This document shows, piece after piece, positions 56,765 through 64,000 of a DNA stretch of 64,000 bases. The DNA is taken from contig NZ_LMNU01000001.1 in NCBI RefSeq assembly GCF_001423085.1, positions 1,176,277-1,240,276 on the forward strand. The letters are read 5' to 3'. How positions within the stretch are numbered: position 1 is the first letter of the stretch; each line of letters opens with the position of its first letter. Origin of the DNA: Methylobacterium sp. Leaf125. Its GTDB lineage: Bacteria > Pseudomonadota > Alphaproteobacteria > Rhizobiales > Beijerinckiaceae. A model generated the notes under the pieces. That model searched no databases, had not been told where the DNA came from, and worked only from the letters and a program-made list of their open reading frames with translations. A program made the translations under genes and the position numbers.

Positions 56765-58021
56765 TCAGAGTGCCTCGCCGCGCATCAGGCGTGGCTGCGG
56801 CCCGCGCGCGGCGGCCGCCTCACCGATGAAGAGGCGCTTCAAACCGGGAAGCCGGTCGACGAGGCCGAGGCCGAAATCGCGGACGAGGCGCAGCGGCATC
56901 ACATCGTTGGAGAACAGGCGGTTGAGCCCGTCCGTCACCGCCCCCATTGCGACGGTGTCGAAGCGGCGCGCCCGCTCGTAGCGCTTCAGGACGTCCGGGC
57001 TCCCCGGATCGAGGCCGAGGCGGAGAGCGTCGGTGACCGCCTCCGCCAGCACCGCCGCGCCGGCGAGGCCGAGGTTCAGCCCCTGGCCGGCGATCGGGTG
57101 GATGACGTGCGCGGCATCGCCCAGGAGCGCCAGGCGCTCGCCGCGGAAGCTGCGGGCCATGCCGAAGGCGAGGGGATGCGCGCTCGGGCCCCGCTCCAGT
57201 GCCAGGCGCCCGAGATTGAGGCCGAAGCGGCGCTCGATCTCGGCCAGGGTGTCCTCCGGTCCGCCGCCCGTCAGGGCCGGTACCTCGGCTGCCCGCTCCG
57301 TCCAGACGATGGACGAGCGGTGCCCGAGGGCGCCCCCGTCCACCAGGGGCAGGATGGCGAAGGGGCCGCTGGGCAGGAAGTGCTCGTAGGCCCGCCCCGC
57401 ATGGTCGCGCTCGTGCCCGATCGTGGCGACGAGCCCCATCTGCGGATAGGACCAGCCGACCCAGCCGATCTTCGCGGCCTCGCGCAGGCGCGAACGGGCC
57501 CCATCCGCCGCGACCAGGAGCGCGGCCGGCAGTACGCGTCCGTCGCCGAGGGCGATGCGCGTCGTGCCGCCGGCCGGCAGAGCCTCGACGATGCCGGTGG
57601 GCTCGAACACCACCCCGGCCGCCTCGGCCGCCGCGAGCAGCGCGGCCACGAGGGGCTCGGCCTCGACCATATGGGCGAATGGGGCGCCGGCTTCCGCCTC
57701 CTGCGCGAAGGTCAGGAAGACCGGGCGCACCGGGTCTGACAGGCGACTGTCGCTCACCACCATGTCGTGGATCGGCTGCGCGGCGTGCTGCACCGCATCC
57801 CAGATGCCGAGGCGGGTGAACATGCGCCGCCCGCCGGCCGCCACCGCGTAGGCCCGCCCGGCATGGCGCGCCGCTCCGGCGCTGAGGCCGGGATCGCAGA
57901 GCGTGACCGTCAAGGCCGGGCCGTTGGCCTGGGCCAGCGCCAGGGCGAGCGTCAGCCCGGGAATGCCGGCGCCGGCGATGACCACGCTGCGCTGGTTTCC
58001 GCGCTTCTCCGATCCGTCCAT
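56765..58021 (-). CDS. UbiH/UbiF-family FAD-dependent monooxygenase
   Basis: 418 residues from the ATG at 58021. A class A flavoprotein hydroxylase: the FAD dinucleotide motif GAGIPG is at residues 17-22, LVAADGARSRLRE is the DG motif region, and GDAAHVIHPIAGQGLNLGLA (20 residues) is the GD motif near residue 300. It most resembles ubiquinone-biosynthesis hydroxylases (UbiH/UbiF/UbiL), but which ring position it acts on cannot be read from the sequence. A longer frame to 58162 is rejected. It is divergent from tesB. Confidence 0.9.
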   Translation of the reverse strand: MDGSEKRGNQRSVVIAGAGIPGLTLALALAQANGPALTVTLCDPGLSAGAARHAGRAYAVAAGGRRMFTRLGIWDAVQHAAQPIHDMVVSDSRLSDPVRPVFLTFAQEAEAGAPFAHMVEAEPLVAALLAAAEAAGVVFEPTGIVEALPAGGTTRIALGDGRVLPAALLVAADGARSRLREAAKIGWVGWSYPQMGLVATIGHERDHAGRAYEHFLPSGPFAILPLVDGGALGHRSSIVWTERAAEVPALTGGGPEDTLAEIERRFGLNLGRLALERGPSAHPLAFGMARSFRGERLALLGDAAHVIHPIAGQGLNLGLAGAAVLAEAVTDALRLGLDPGSPDVLKRYERARRFDTVAMGAVTDGLNRLFSNDVMPLRLVRDFGLGLVDRLPGLKRLFIGEAAAARGPQPRLMRGEAL

Positions 58022-58337
58022 GCCGATCCCCGCCACCCTCGCTGCCCGGGAGGGAGTGCCATTCCCCGGCGCCGGGGGCAACGCGCGGCGTCGGGGATCG
58101 AGCCCGCGCCATCGTCGCCGGGCCCGGTCGCCGAAACCGTCGCCGCACCTTGCCCGTCGCACCTTGCCCCTCGCTCCTCGCCCGTCGCACCTTGCTTCCG
58201 ATGCTGGCCCACAGATCCTGGCCGACCGATCCCGGCCGTCGCATCCTTGCCAGCGCGATGGTTCACATGTGAAGGATCGCCCGAGGCGCCGTGGCGTCTA
58301 CGCGGTCCGGGGATCCCCGGGCGACCAGGGAAGCGGC

Positions 58338-59216
58338 ATGACCGGCATCGTCACCGAACTCCTCGACATCCTCGACCTGAAGAGCCTGGAGCCGGACCTC
58401 TTCCGGGGCGAGAGCCTGCAGACGGGCTGGTTCCGGGTCTTCGGCGGGCAAGTGGTGGCGCAGGCGTTGGTGGCGGCGACCCGCGCGGTGCCCGAGACCC
58501 GGCCGCCGCATTCGCTCCACGCCTACTTCCTCCTCGGCGGCGACCCGAAGGCCCCGATCGACTATGCGGTGGAGCGCATCCGCGACGGCCGTAGCTTCAC
58601 CACGCGCCGCGTCGTGGCGCACCAGCACGGCCGGGCGATCTTCACGATGTCGGTCTCCTTCCACGACGCGGAAGCGGGCGCGACCCACCAGGCGACCATG
58701 CCGGACGTGGCTCCCCCGGAGGAGGTCCCGGAGGCCCCCGCTGCCACCGCCGACGCCGCCCGGCACGGGCTCGCGATCCCGGCGCCGATCCTGTCCTATT
58801 TCGGCCGGCGGCGGCCCATCGAGCTGCGGCCCGTCGAGATCGAGCGCTACCTGCGCCGGGCCCCGCGGGAGCCGCGCTTCCACGTCTGGATGCGGGCCGT
58901 CGACCGCCTGCCCGACGATCCGGCGATCCACCGCGCCGTCCTCGCCTACGCCTCCGACATGACGCTGCTCGACGCCACCCTGATCCCGCATGGGCAGACC
59001 GTGTTCGACCCGGAGATCCAGTCGGCGAGCCTCGACCACGCCCTGTGGTTCCACCGGCCGTTCCGGGCCGACGACTGGCTGCTCTATGCCCAGGACAGTC
59101 CGAGCGCCGATGGGGCCCGGGGGTTCGCGCGCGGACAGATCTTCACGCGCGACGGCACGCTGGTGGCGTCCGTGGCCCAGGAAGGCATGATCCGGCCTCG
59201 CCGCACCGAGGCCTGA
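58338..59216 (+). CDS. tesB: Acyl-CoA thioesterase II
   Basis: Hydrolyses medium- and long-chain acyl-CoA. It is 292 residues from the ATG at 58338. The double hot-dog fold is indicated by LFRGESLQTGWFRVFGGQVV (20 residues), HSLHAYFLLGGDPKAPIDYA and RDGRSFTTRRVVAHQHGRAI in the first domain and by YASDMTLLDATLIPHG and DSPSADGARGFARGQIFTRD (20 residues) in the second, matching TesB. Residues of the TesB Asp-Gln-Thr catalytic set are in these segments. The start was chosen at MTGIVTELLDILDLKSLE. Confidence 0.94.
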   Translation: MTGIVTELLDILDLKSLEPDLFRGESLQTGWFRVFGGQVVAQALVAATRAVPETRPPHSLHAYFLLGGDPKAPIDYAVERIRDGRSFTTRRVVAHQHGRAIFTMSVSFHDAEAGATHQATMPDVAPPEEVPEAPAATADAARHGLAIPAPILSYFGRRRPIELRPVEIERYLRRAPREPRFHVWMRAVDRLPDDPAIHRAVLAYASDMTLLDATLIPHGQTVFDPEIQSASLDHALWFHRPFRADDWLLYAQDSPSADGARGFARGQIFTRDGTLVASVAQEGMIRPRRTEA

Positions 59217-59381
59217 CTGCGCCCGGTCGAAGCTGCGAAAGACGCTGCTTCGATGCACGAGTTGCCTGCGTCGGCAGCGTATTGCCTATTTTGCGGGCAA
59301 ACTTGGCCGTGGAAACGCTGCGTCCTGAGTCAATGACCGGATACTTCTTGGGCAGATGCGCATCCGGCGAAAAAGTTCCGT
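59217..59381. other. Intergenic region upstream of the glnK promoter
   Basis: Together with 59398-59559 it forms the 343-bp tesB-glnK gap. It is AT-richer than the flanks and contains a small palindrome, tttgcgggcaaa, at about 59291. No ORF is convincing. NtrC sites would be expected here if the sigma-54 promoter is real; no clear TGCAC-N-GTGCA dyad was seen. Confidence 0.4.
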
Positions 59382-59397
59382 TGGCATAGTCCTTGAA
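59382..59397 (+). promoter_or_regulatory. Sigma-54-like promoter of glnK-amtB
   Basis: TGGCAT-N5-TTGAA matches the -24/-12 consensus TGGCAC-N5-TTGCA with the correct GG-to-G spacing; the -12 element has GA in place of GC. It is 163 bp before glnK, in the usual place for nitrogen-regulated (RpoN/NtrC) control of this operon. Confidence 0.55.
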
Positions 59398-59541
59398 TAT
59401 GTGTGCGGGCGAACGGGCTGGAAGCGGCTCGGGCGCACCGGCCGGTCCGATCGTGTCGCGACGCTTGCGTGCGCCGGCCGGTGGCCTCCACGCGCGCATG
59501 TTTCTGTCCACCCGGTTCACCTCGTCGAACTCAACTCGTAG

Positions 59542-59898
<357 letters not shown>

Positions 59899-59988
59899 GG
59901 CGACCGCCTGTCCGGACGATCGCGTCCGGGCGCCCCTGACCTGTCCTCTTCACATCAGCATCGCACCGCGATCGGGAGTCTCGTTTCC

Positions 59989-61494
59989 ATGAAACTTCGC
60001 AATGCCCTGGCGCTCGGGCTGGGGGGTGCCGCGCTGGCACTCCTGTTCATCGAGCCATCCCTTGCGCAGACGCCGACGGCGGAGGCCGTGCCGGCCGCCG
60101 CGAGCGCCGTGCCCGTTCCGAACAAGGGCGACACCGCCTGGATGCTCATCTCCAGCGCCCTCGTGCTGCTGATGGTCGTGCCCGGCCTGGCCCTGTTCTA
60201 CGGCGGTCTCGTTCGCACCAAGAACATGCTGTCCGTCCTGACGCAGGTCTTCGCCATCGCCTGCATCTCCTGCCTGCTGTTCGTGATCTTCGGCTACAGC
60301 CTCGCCTTCACCAACGGCGGCGGTCTCAACGACTTCGTCGGCGGCCTGTCGAAGGCGTTCCTGAAGGGCATCGACCCGAACTCCACCGTCGCCACCTTCT
60401 CGAACGGCGTCGTGATCCCCGAATACGTCTACATCTGCTTCCAGATGACGTTCGCGATGATCACCCCGGCCCTCATCGTCGGCGCCTTCGCCGAGCGGAT
60501 GAAGTTCTCGGCCCTGGTCGTGTTCATGATCCTCTGGACCACGCTGATCTACTTCCCGATGGCGCACATGGTCTGGTACTGGGGCGGCCCGGACGCGGTT
60601 GGCAACGCCGCCAAGGCGCTGGCCGCTGCCACCGACGACGCCTCGAAGGCGACCGCCCAGGCGGCCCTCGACGCGGTGAACGCCGATGCCGGCCTGCTCT
60701 TCAAGTGGGGCGCCCTCGACTTCGCCGGCGGCACCGTGGTGCACATCAACGCCGGGATCGCGGGCTTCGTCGGCTGCCTCATGCTCGGCAAGCGCATCGG
60801 CTACGGCCGTGACCTGCTGGCCCCGCACTCCCTGACCATGACGGCGATCGGCGCCTCGCTCCTCTGGGTGGGTTGGTTCGGCTTCAACGCCGGCTCGAAC
60901 CTCGAGTCCAACGGCACCGCCGCCATGGCCATGCTCAACACCTTCGTGGCCACCGCCGCCGCAGCCCTCTCCTGGCTGTTCGTCGAGTGGATGCTGAAGG
61001 GCAAGCCGTCCCTCCTCGGCATGCTGTCGGGCGCCATCGCGGGCCTCGTGGCCGTCACGCCGGCCGCCGGCTTTGCCGGTCCGATGGGCTCGATCATCCT
61101 CGGCCTCGTCGCCGGCGCGGTCTGCTTCATCATGTGTTCCACGGTGAAGAACGCCCTCGGCTACGACGATTCCCTGGACGTCTTCGGCGTCCACTGCATC
61201 GGCGGCATCCTCGGCGCCGTCGCCACGGGCCTGCTCGTGAACCCGGACTTCGGCGGCGTCGGCCTGCCGGACTACACCTCCAAGCCCGGTGAGCTCGCGG
61301 TCGGCGCCTACGAGACCAGCGCCGCGCTGATGAGCCAGATCAAGGCCGTCGGCTTCACCATCCTCTGGTCGGGCGTCGGCTCCGCCATCCTGTACAAGCT
61401 CGTCGATCTCACCATCGGCCTGCGCGTGACCCAGGACGAGGAGCGCGAGGGCCTCGACATCGCCGATCACGGCGAGCGCGCCTACAACTACTAA
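59989..61494 (+). CDS. amtB: Ammonium transporter
   Basis: Trimeric inner-membrane ammonium channel. It is 501 residues. An N-terminal signal peptide is visible (LALGLGGAALALLFIEPSLA, 20 residues, cleavage likely after LAQ). About 11 helices follow, with motifs PGLALFYGGLVRTKNML, the twin pore histidines in FAGGTVVHINAG and FGVHCIGGILGAV, and LIYFPMAHMVWYWGG. The C-terminal tail DEEREGLDIADHGERAYNY is the GlnK-binding region. It is co-transcribed with glnK. Confidence 0.97.
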   Translation: MKLRNALALGLGGAALALLFIEPSLAQTPTAEAVPAAASAVPVPNKGDTAWMLISSALVLLMVVPGLALFYGGLVRTKNMLSVLTQVFAIACISCLLFVIFGYSLAFTNGGGLNDFVGGLSKAFLKGIDPNSTVATFSNGVVIPEYVYICFQMTFAMITPALIVGAFAERMKFSALVVFMILWTTLIYFPMAHMVWYWGGPDAVGNAAKALAAATDDASKATAQAALDAVNADAGLLFKWGALDFAGGTVVHINAGIAGFVGCLMLGKRIGYGRDLLAPHSLTMTAIGASLLWVGWFGFNAGSNLESNGTAAMAMLNTFVATAAAALSWLFVEWMLKGKPSLLGMLSGAIAGLVAVTPAAGFAGPMGSIILGLVAGAVCFIMCSTVKNALGYDDSLDVFGVHCIGGILGAVATGLLVNPDFGGVGLPDYTSKPGELAVGAYETSAALMSQIKAVGFTILWSGVGSAILYKLVDLTIGLRVTQDEEREGLDIADHGERAYNY

Positions 61495-61510
61495 GCCGCA
61501 GCAACGAACG

Positions 61511-61572
61511 CTTCCGGCGCCCACGGGCGTCGGAAGGAAAGGCCCAGGTCCCCGTGACCGGGGCCTTTCTCG
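61511..61572 (+). terminator. Tandem hairpin terminator after amtB
   Basis: Two adjoining stems: cttccggcgccc/gggcgtcggaag at 61511-61536 (12 bp including one wobble) and gaaaggccc/gggcctttc at 61537-61569 (9 bp, with a second inner stem), followed by tcgtttcg. The second stem carries a tttc tail. It begins 17 bp after the amtB stop and probably ends the glnK-amtB transcript. Confidence 0.75.
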
Positions 61573-61838
61573 TTTCGGCGGTCCGGTCGAGGCGGGCCGT
61601 CCGCAGACTTCGGGCGACGTTGCGGGGCCGCGAGGCGGGTCCGGCCCGGTGGCGCGCCATCGGCCCGTCCAGCGCCCATCGCACCGGGATAACCCGAGGC
61701 AGGCACGATCCCAGGCGGGAACGACCCAACGAAGGACCGCATTGCGACGGAGCGCGAAGGGAAGTCTCAACCTTAGCCAGCCGTTAACTCCGCCGACGCT
61801 ACCGTCACCGGACAGTTCCCCATCGTGTCTGGTACCGC
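61573..61838. other. Intergenic region upstream of ftsK
   Basis: 266 bp between the amtB terminator and ftsK. It presumably carries the ftsK promoter, but no good -35/-10 pair was found. No gene, RNA or repeat was recognised. Confidence 0.4.
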
Positions 61839-64000
61839 ATGCGCTCGCTTCGCCGTTCCGCATCGCCCTACGATACTTTCGTCGACAGCTTTCGCCCGTT
61901 CCTGGCCAAGCGAATGACAGAGTTGGGCGGTCTCGTGCTGTTTGCCGGTGCCACCGCGCTGACGGTCGCCCTGGCGACGTGGTCGATCGACGATCCGAGC
62001 CTCAACCACGCCACCGACCATGCGGCCCACAACGTCCTGGGCACCGGCGGGGCCGTCGTCTCGGACCTGGCGATGCAGCTCCTGGGACTCGGCTCCCTGG
62101 CCTTCGTGCTGCCCCCGGCGCTCTGGGGCATCCAGCTGATGCGCACGCGGGCGCTGCCCCGGGGCGGCCTGCGCCTGACCCTCTGGATCATCGGATTCTT
62201 CGCCGCGAGCGCGGTGGCGAGCGCGCTGCCGTCAACGGCGCGCTGGCCCCTGCCCACCGGTCTCGGCGGTGTCGCCGGCGACGCGTTGATGCATGCCGCC
62301 CGGATGATGCTCGGCATCGTGGCGACCCCGCTCCACGCCTTCGCGGGCTTCCTCTTCGCCGGCGTCGCGATCCTGTGCCTCACGGGTGCCTGCCGGGTCG
62401 GTGAGCTCGATACGGAGGATTTCGACGCCTACGATGCGCCGCCGGCCCCCGCGCGCCAGGCCGTGCGCGGCCGGCCCGATGCCAGCCATGACGGACGCTA
62501 CGAGGATGACGAGCCGAGCCTCGGCATCGTTTCCCTCGGGGCGATGGCGCAGGCCCTGATGGGCGGGCGCGCGGCCCTGGCGGCGCGCCTCGCCGACTGG
62601 CGGGCCGAGCGCGCGGCGGCGGCCACCGCACTCGCCTATGCTGGTGCCTCGCCGGCCCTCGCGGCACAGCGCGCCTTCGCGGCGCCCGAAGACGCCCCCT
62701 GGGCGACCCACGCGCCCGATGCCCGGGTGGCCCCCTCGGACGGCCGGCGGGAGCCGGTCTTCGACGCGCCGCCGCAGGCGCCGTCCGCGACCCGGCGCCC
62801 CCCGCCGCCCGTGCACCACGACGACGAGGACGCCGACGACGCGGCCGATCTCGAGGCGCCTCCCGTCGAGGCCGCCGCGCCGGCGCGTTCCCGCGTGGCG
62901 CCCGCGGCCCCGGCGCCCGTCCCGGCCGCCCCCCGTCGCACGCCACCGCCCCAACCCCAGAATGCCGAGAACTACCGGCACCCCGCCCTGGAACTCCTCG
63001 CCGACCCGCCGCGGCTGCCCGCCTCCAGCCAGATCTCTTCGGAGGCCCTGGAGCAGAACGCCACCCTGCTGGAGGCCACCCTCAGCGACTTCGGCGTGCG
63101 CGGCGACATCCTGGCGGTGCGCCCCGGCCCGGTCGTCACCCTCTACGAGCTGGAGCCGGCGCCCGGCACCAAGTCGAGCCGCGTGATCTCGCTCTCGGAC
63201 GACATCGCCCGCTCGATGTCGGCGGTCTCCGCCCGCGTCGCCGTCGTCCCCGGCCGCAACGCCATCGGCATCGAGCTGCCGAATGCCCGGCGCGAGACCG
63301 TGTACCTGCGCGAGCTCCTCGCCTCGGCCGATTTCGCCGAGACGAAGCAGAGCCTCGCCCTGTGCCTCGGCAAGAACATCGGCGGCGAGCCGATCATCGC
63401 CGATCTCGCCAAGATGCCTCACCTGCTGGTGGCGGGCACCACGGGCTCGGGCAAGTCGGTGGCCAACATCGGCGGCGAGCCGATCATCGCCGATCTCGCC
63501 AAGATGCCTCACCTGCTGGTGGCGGGCACCACGGGCTCGGGCAAGTCGGTGGCCATCAACACGATGATCCTGTCGCTGCTCTACCGGATGAAGCCGGAGG
63601 AGTGCCGCCTGATCATGGTCGACCCCAAGATGCTGGAGCTCTCCGTCTACGACGGCATCCCGCACCTGCTCTCCCCCGTGGTCACGGACCCGAAGAAGGC
63701 GGTCATCGCCCTCAAGTGGGCCGTGCGCGAGATGGAGGAGCGCTACAAGAAGATGTCGAAGGTCGGTGTGCGTAACATCGACGGCTTCAATGCCCGTCTC
63801 GCCGAGGCGCGCGGGCGCGGCGAGATCCTGACCCGGACCGTCCAGACCGGATTCGACCGCGAGACCGGCCAGGCCGTGTACGAGACGGAGGAGATGGACC
63901 TGTCGGCGCTGCCCTACATCGTGATCGTGGTCGACGAGATGGCCGACCTGATGATGGTGGCGGGCAAGGACATCGAGGGCGCGATCCAGCGCCTGGCGCA
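61839..64000 (+). CDS. ftsK: DNA translocase FtsK, partial, with a duplicated Walker A segment
   Basis: Septal DNA translocase that helps resolve chromosomes at division. The first 720 codons are visible; the gene continues past the window. From the ATG at 61839 there are four N-terminal membrane helices (about residues 29-180), then a Pro/Ala/acidic linker (about 190-385), the alpha domain (about 390-500) and the RecA-like motor. The 30 residues 513-542 ([20 protein letters not shown], then [10 protein letters not shown]) are repeated exactly at 543-572, giving Walker A motifs at 533-540 and 563-570; Walker B is IVIVVDE with Asp699-Glu700. The second copy leads into the normal [11 protein letters not shown]. 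The extra 30 residues would probably disrupt the nucleotide site. Confidence 0.93.
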   Translation, partial: MRSLRRSASPYDTFVDSFRPFLAKRMTELGGLVLFAGATALTVALATWSIDDPSLNHATDHAAHNVLGTGGAVVSDLAMQLLGLGSLAFVLPPALWGIQLMRTRALPRGGLRLTLWIIGFFAASAVASALPSTARWPLPTGLGGVAGDALMHAARMMLGIVATPLHAFAGFLFAGVAILCLTGACRVGELDTEDFDAYDAPPAPARQAVRGRPDASHDGRYEDDEPSLGIVSLGAMAQALMGGRAALAARLADWRAERAAAATALAYAGASPALAAQRAFAAPEDAPWATHAPDARVAPSDGRREPVFDAPPQAPSATRRPPPPVHHDDEDADDAADLEAPPVEAAAPARSRVAPAAPAPVPAAPRRTPPPQPQNAENYRHPALELLADPPRLPASSQISSEALEQNATLLEATLSDFGVRGDILAVRPGPVVTLYELEPAPGTKSSRVISLSDDIARSMSAVSARVAVVPGRNAIGIELPNARRETVYLRELLASADFAETKQSLALCLGKNIGGEPIIADLAKMPHLLVAGTTGSGKSVANIGGEPIIADLAKMPHLLVAGTTGSGKSVAINTMILSLLYRMKPEECRLIMVDPKMLELSVYDGIPHLLSPVVTDPKKAVIALKWAVREMEERYKKMSKVGVRNIDGFNARLAEARGRGEILTRTVQTGFDRETGQAVYETEEMDLSALPYIVIVVDEMADLMMVAGKDIEGAIQRLA
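63375..63554 (+). repeat. Perfect 90-bp tandem duplication inside ftsK
   Basis: 63375-63464 and 63465-63554 are identical over all 90 bp and lie head to tail, in frame. Each copy encodes the strand-P-loop-strand segment ending [10 protein letters not shown]. Boundaries are defined by a 1-bp ambiguity (shared a). There is no synonymous difference between copies, so the event is recent or artefactual. Confidence 0.97.

Overview
The window is a GC-rich (roughly 65-70% by eye) stretch of an alphaproteobacterial chromosome. Gene orders (rimP-nusA-ylxR-infB-rbfA-truB; atpHAGDC without F0 genes; cytochrome c / kdsB / pheA; glnK-amtB-ftsK) and protein styles fit Hyphomicrobiales, most likely Methylobacterium or Methylorubrum. 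The genus is inferred from familiarity, not from a database search. Nearly all of it is housekeeping sequence; no rRNA, tRNA, CRISPR array, intact insertion sequence or prophage was seen.

Layout. 0.16-4.6 kb: M20 amidohydrolase, a sulfite-oxidase-type molybdoenzyme, then loosely packed sequence with an orphan ORF, a 13-bp hairpin and an unrecognised minus-strand gene. 4.6-13 kb: minus-strand translation/transcription operon rimP-nusA-ylxR-infB-rbfA-truB with a candidate promoter and a leader terminator ahead of rimP. 13-14.2 kb: a REP-like inverted repeat next to a 5'-truncated, stop-interrupted Vat/CatB-type acetyltransferase remnant. 14.2-26.6 kb: asd, a luciferase-family oxidoreductase, two exported unknowns, leuB, ispA, mtgA, an internally duplicated protein, a histidine phosphatase coupled to an NAD(P)HX dehydratase, argG and two thioredoxin-fold proteins. 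26.8-32.3 kb: F1 ATP synthase operon atpHAGDC with an extra two-helix membrane ORF between atpD and atpC. 32.4-35.1 kb: a minus-strand unit DUF1285-NUDIX-DUF6111-cca. 35.3-42.2 kb: MoxR ATPase, DUF58, DUF4159 and a large membrane protein (Bat-like cluster). 42.2-48.5 kb: hydrolase, acetyltransferase, a YejB-type permease and two tandem YejA-like binding proteins, with no YejE or YejF in the window. 48.8-51.7 kb: membrane-anchored cytochrome c, then kdsB-pheA. 52-54.1 kb: an OxlT-like transporter and two tiny membrane ORFs with GntR-like palindromes. 54.2-59.2 kb: phosphatase, GNAT, PGPGW-like protein, ppa, UbiH-type monooxygenase and tesB. 59.4-64 kb: sigma-54-like promoter, glnK-amtB, and ftsK running off the window.

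The most striking observation is in ftsK: a perfect, in-frame 90-bp tandem duplication (63375-63464 and 63465-63554) that gives the predicted translocase two consecutive Walker A motifs. It is either a very recent mutation or an assembly artefact. Other items worth a second look are the attenuator-like hairpin before rimP, the inactivated acetyltransferase beside the REP element, the extra ORF in the ATP synthase operon, six tandem 14-bp repeats before kdsB, the YejA-YejA-YejB set without partners, and the palindromes around the OxlT-like gene.
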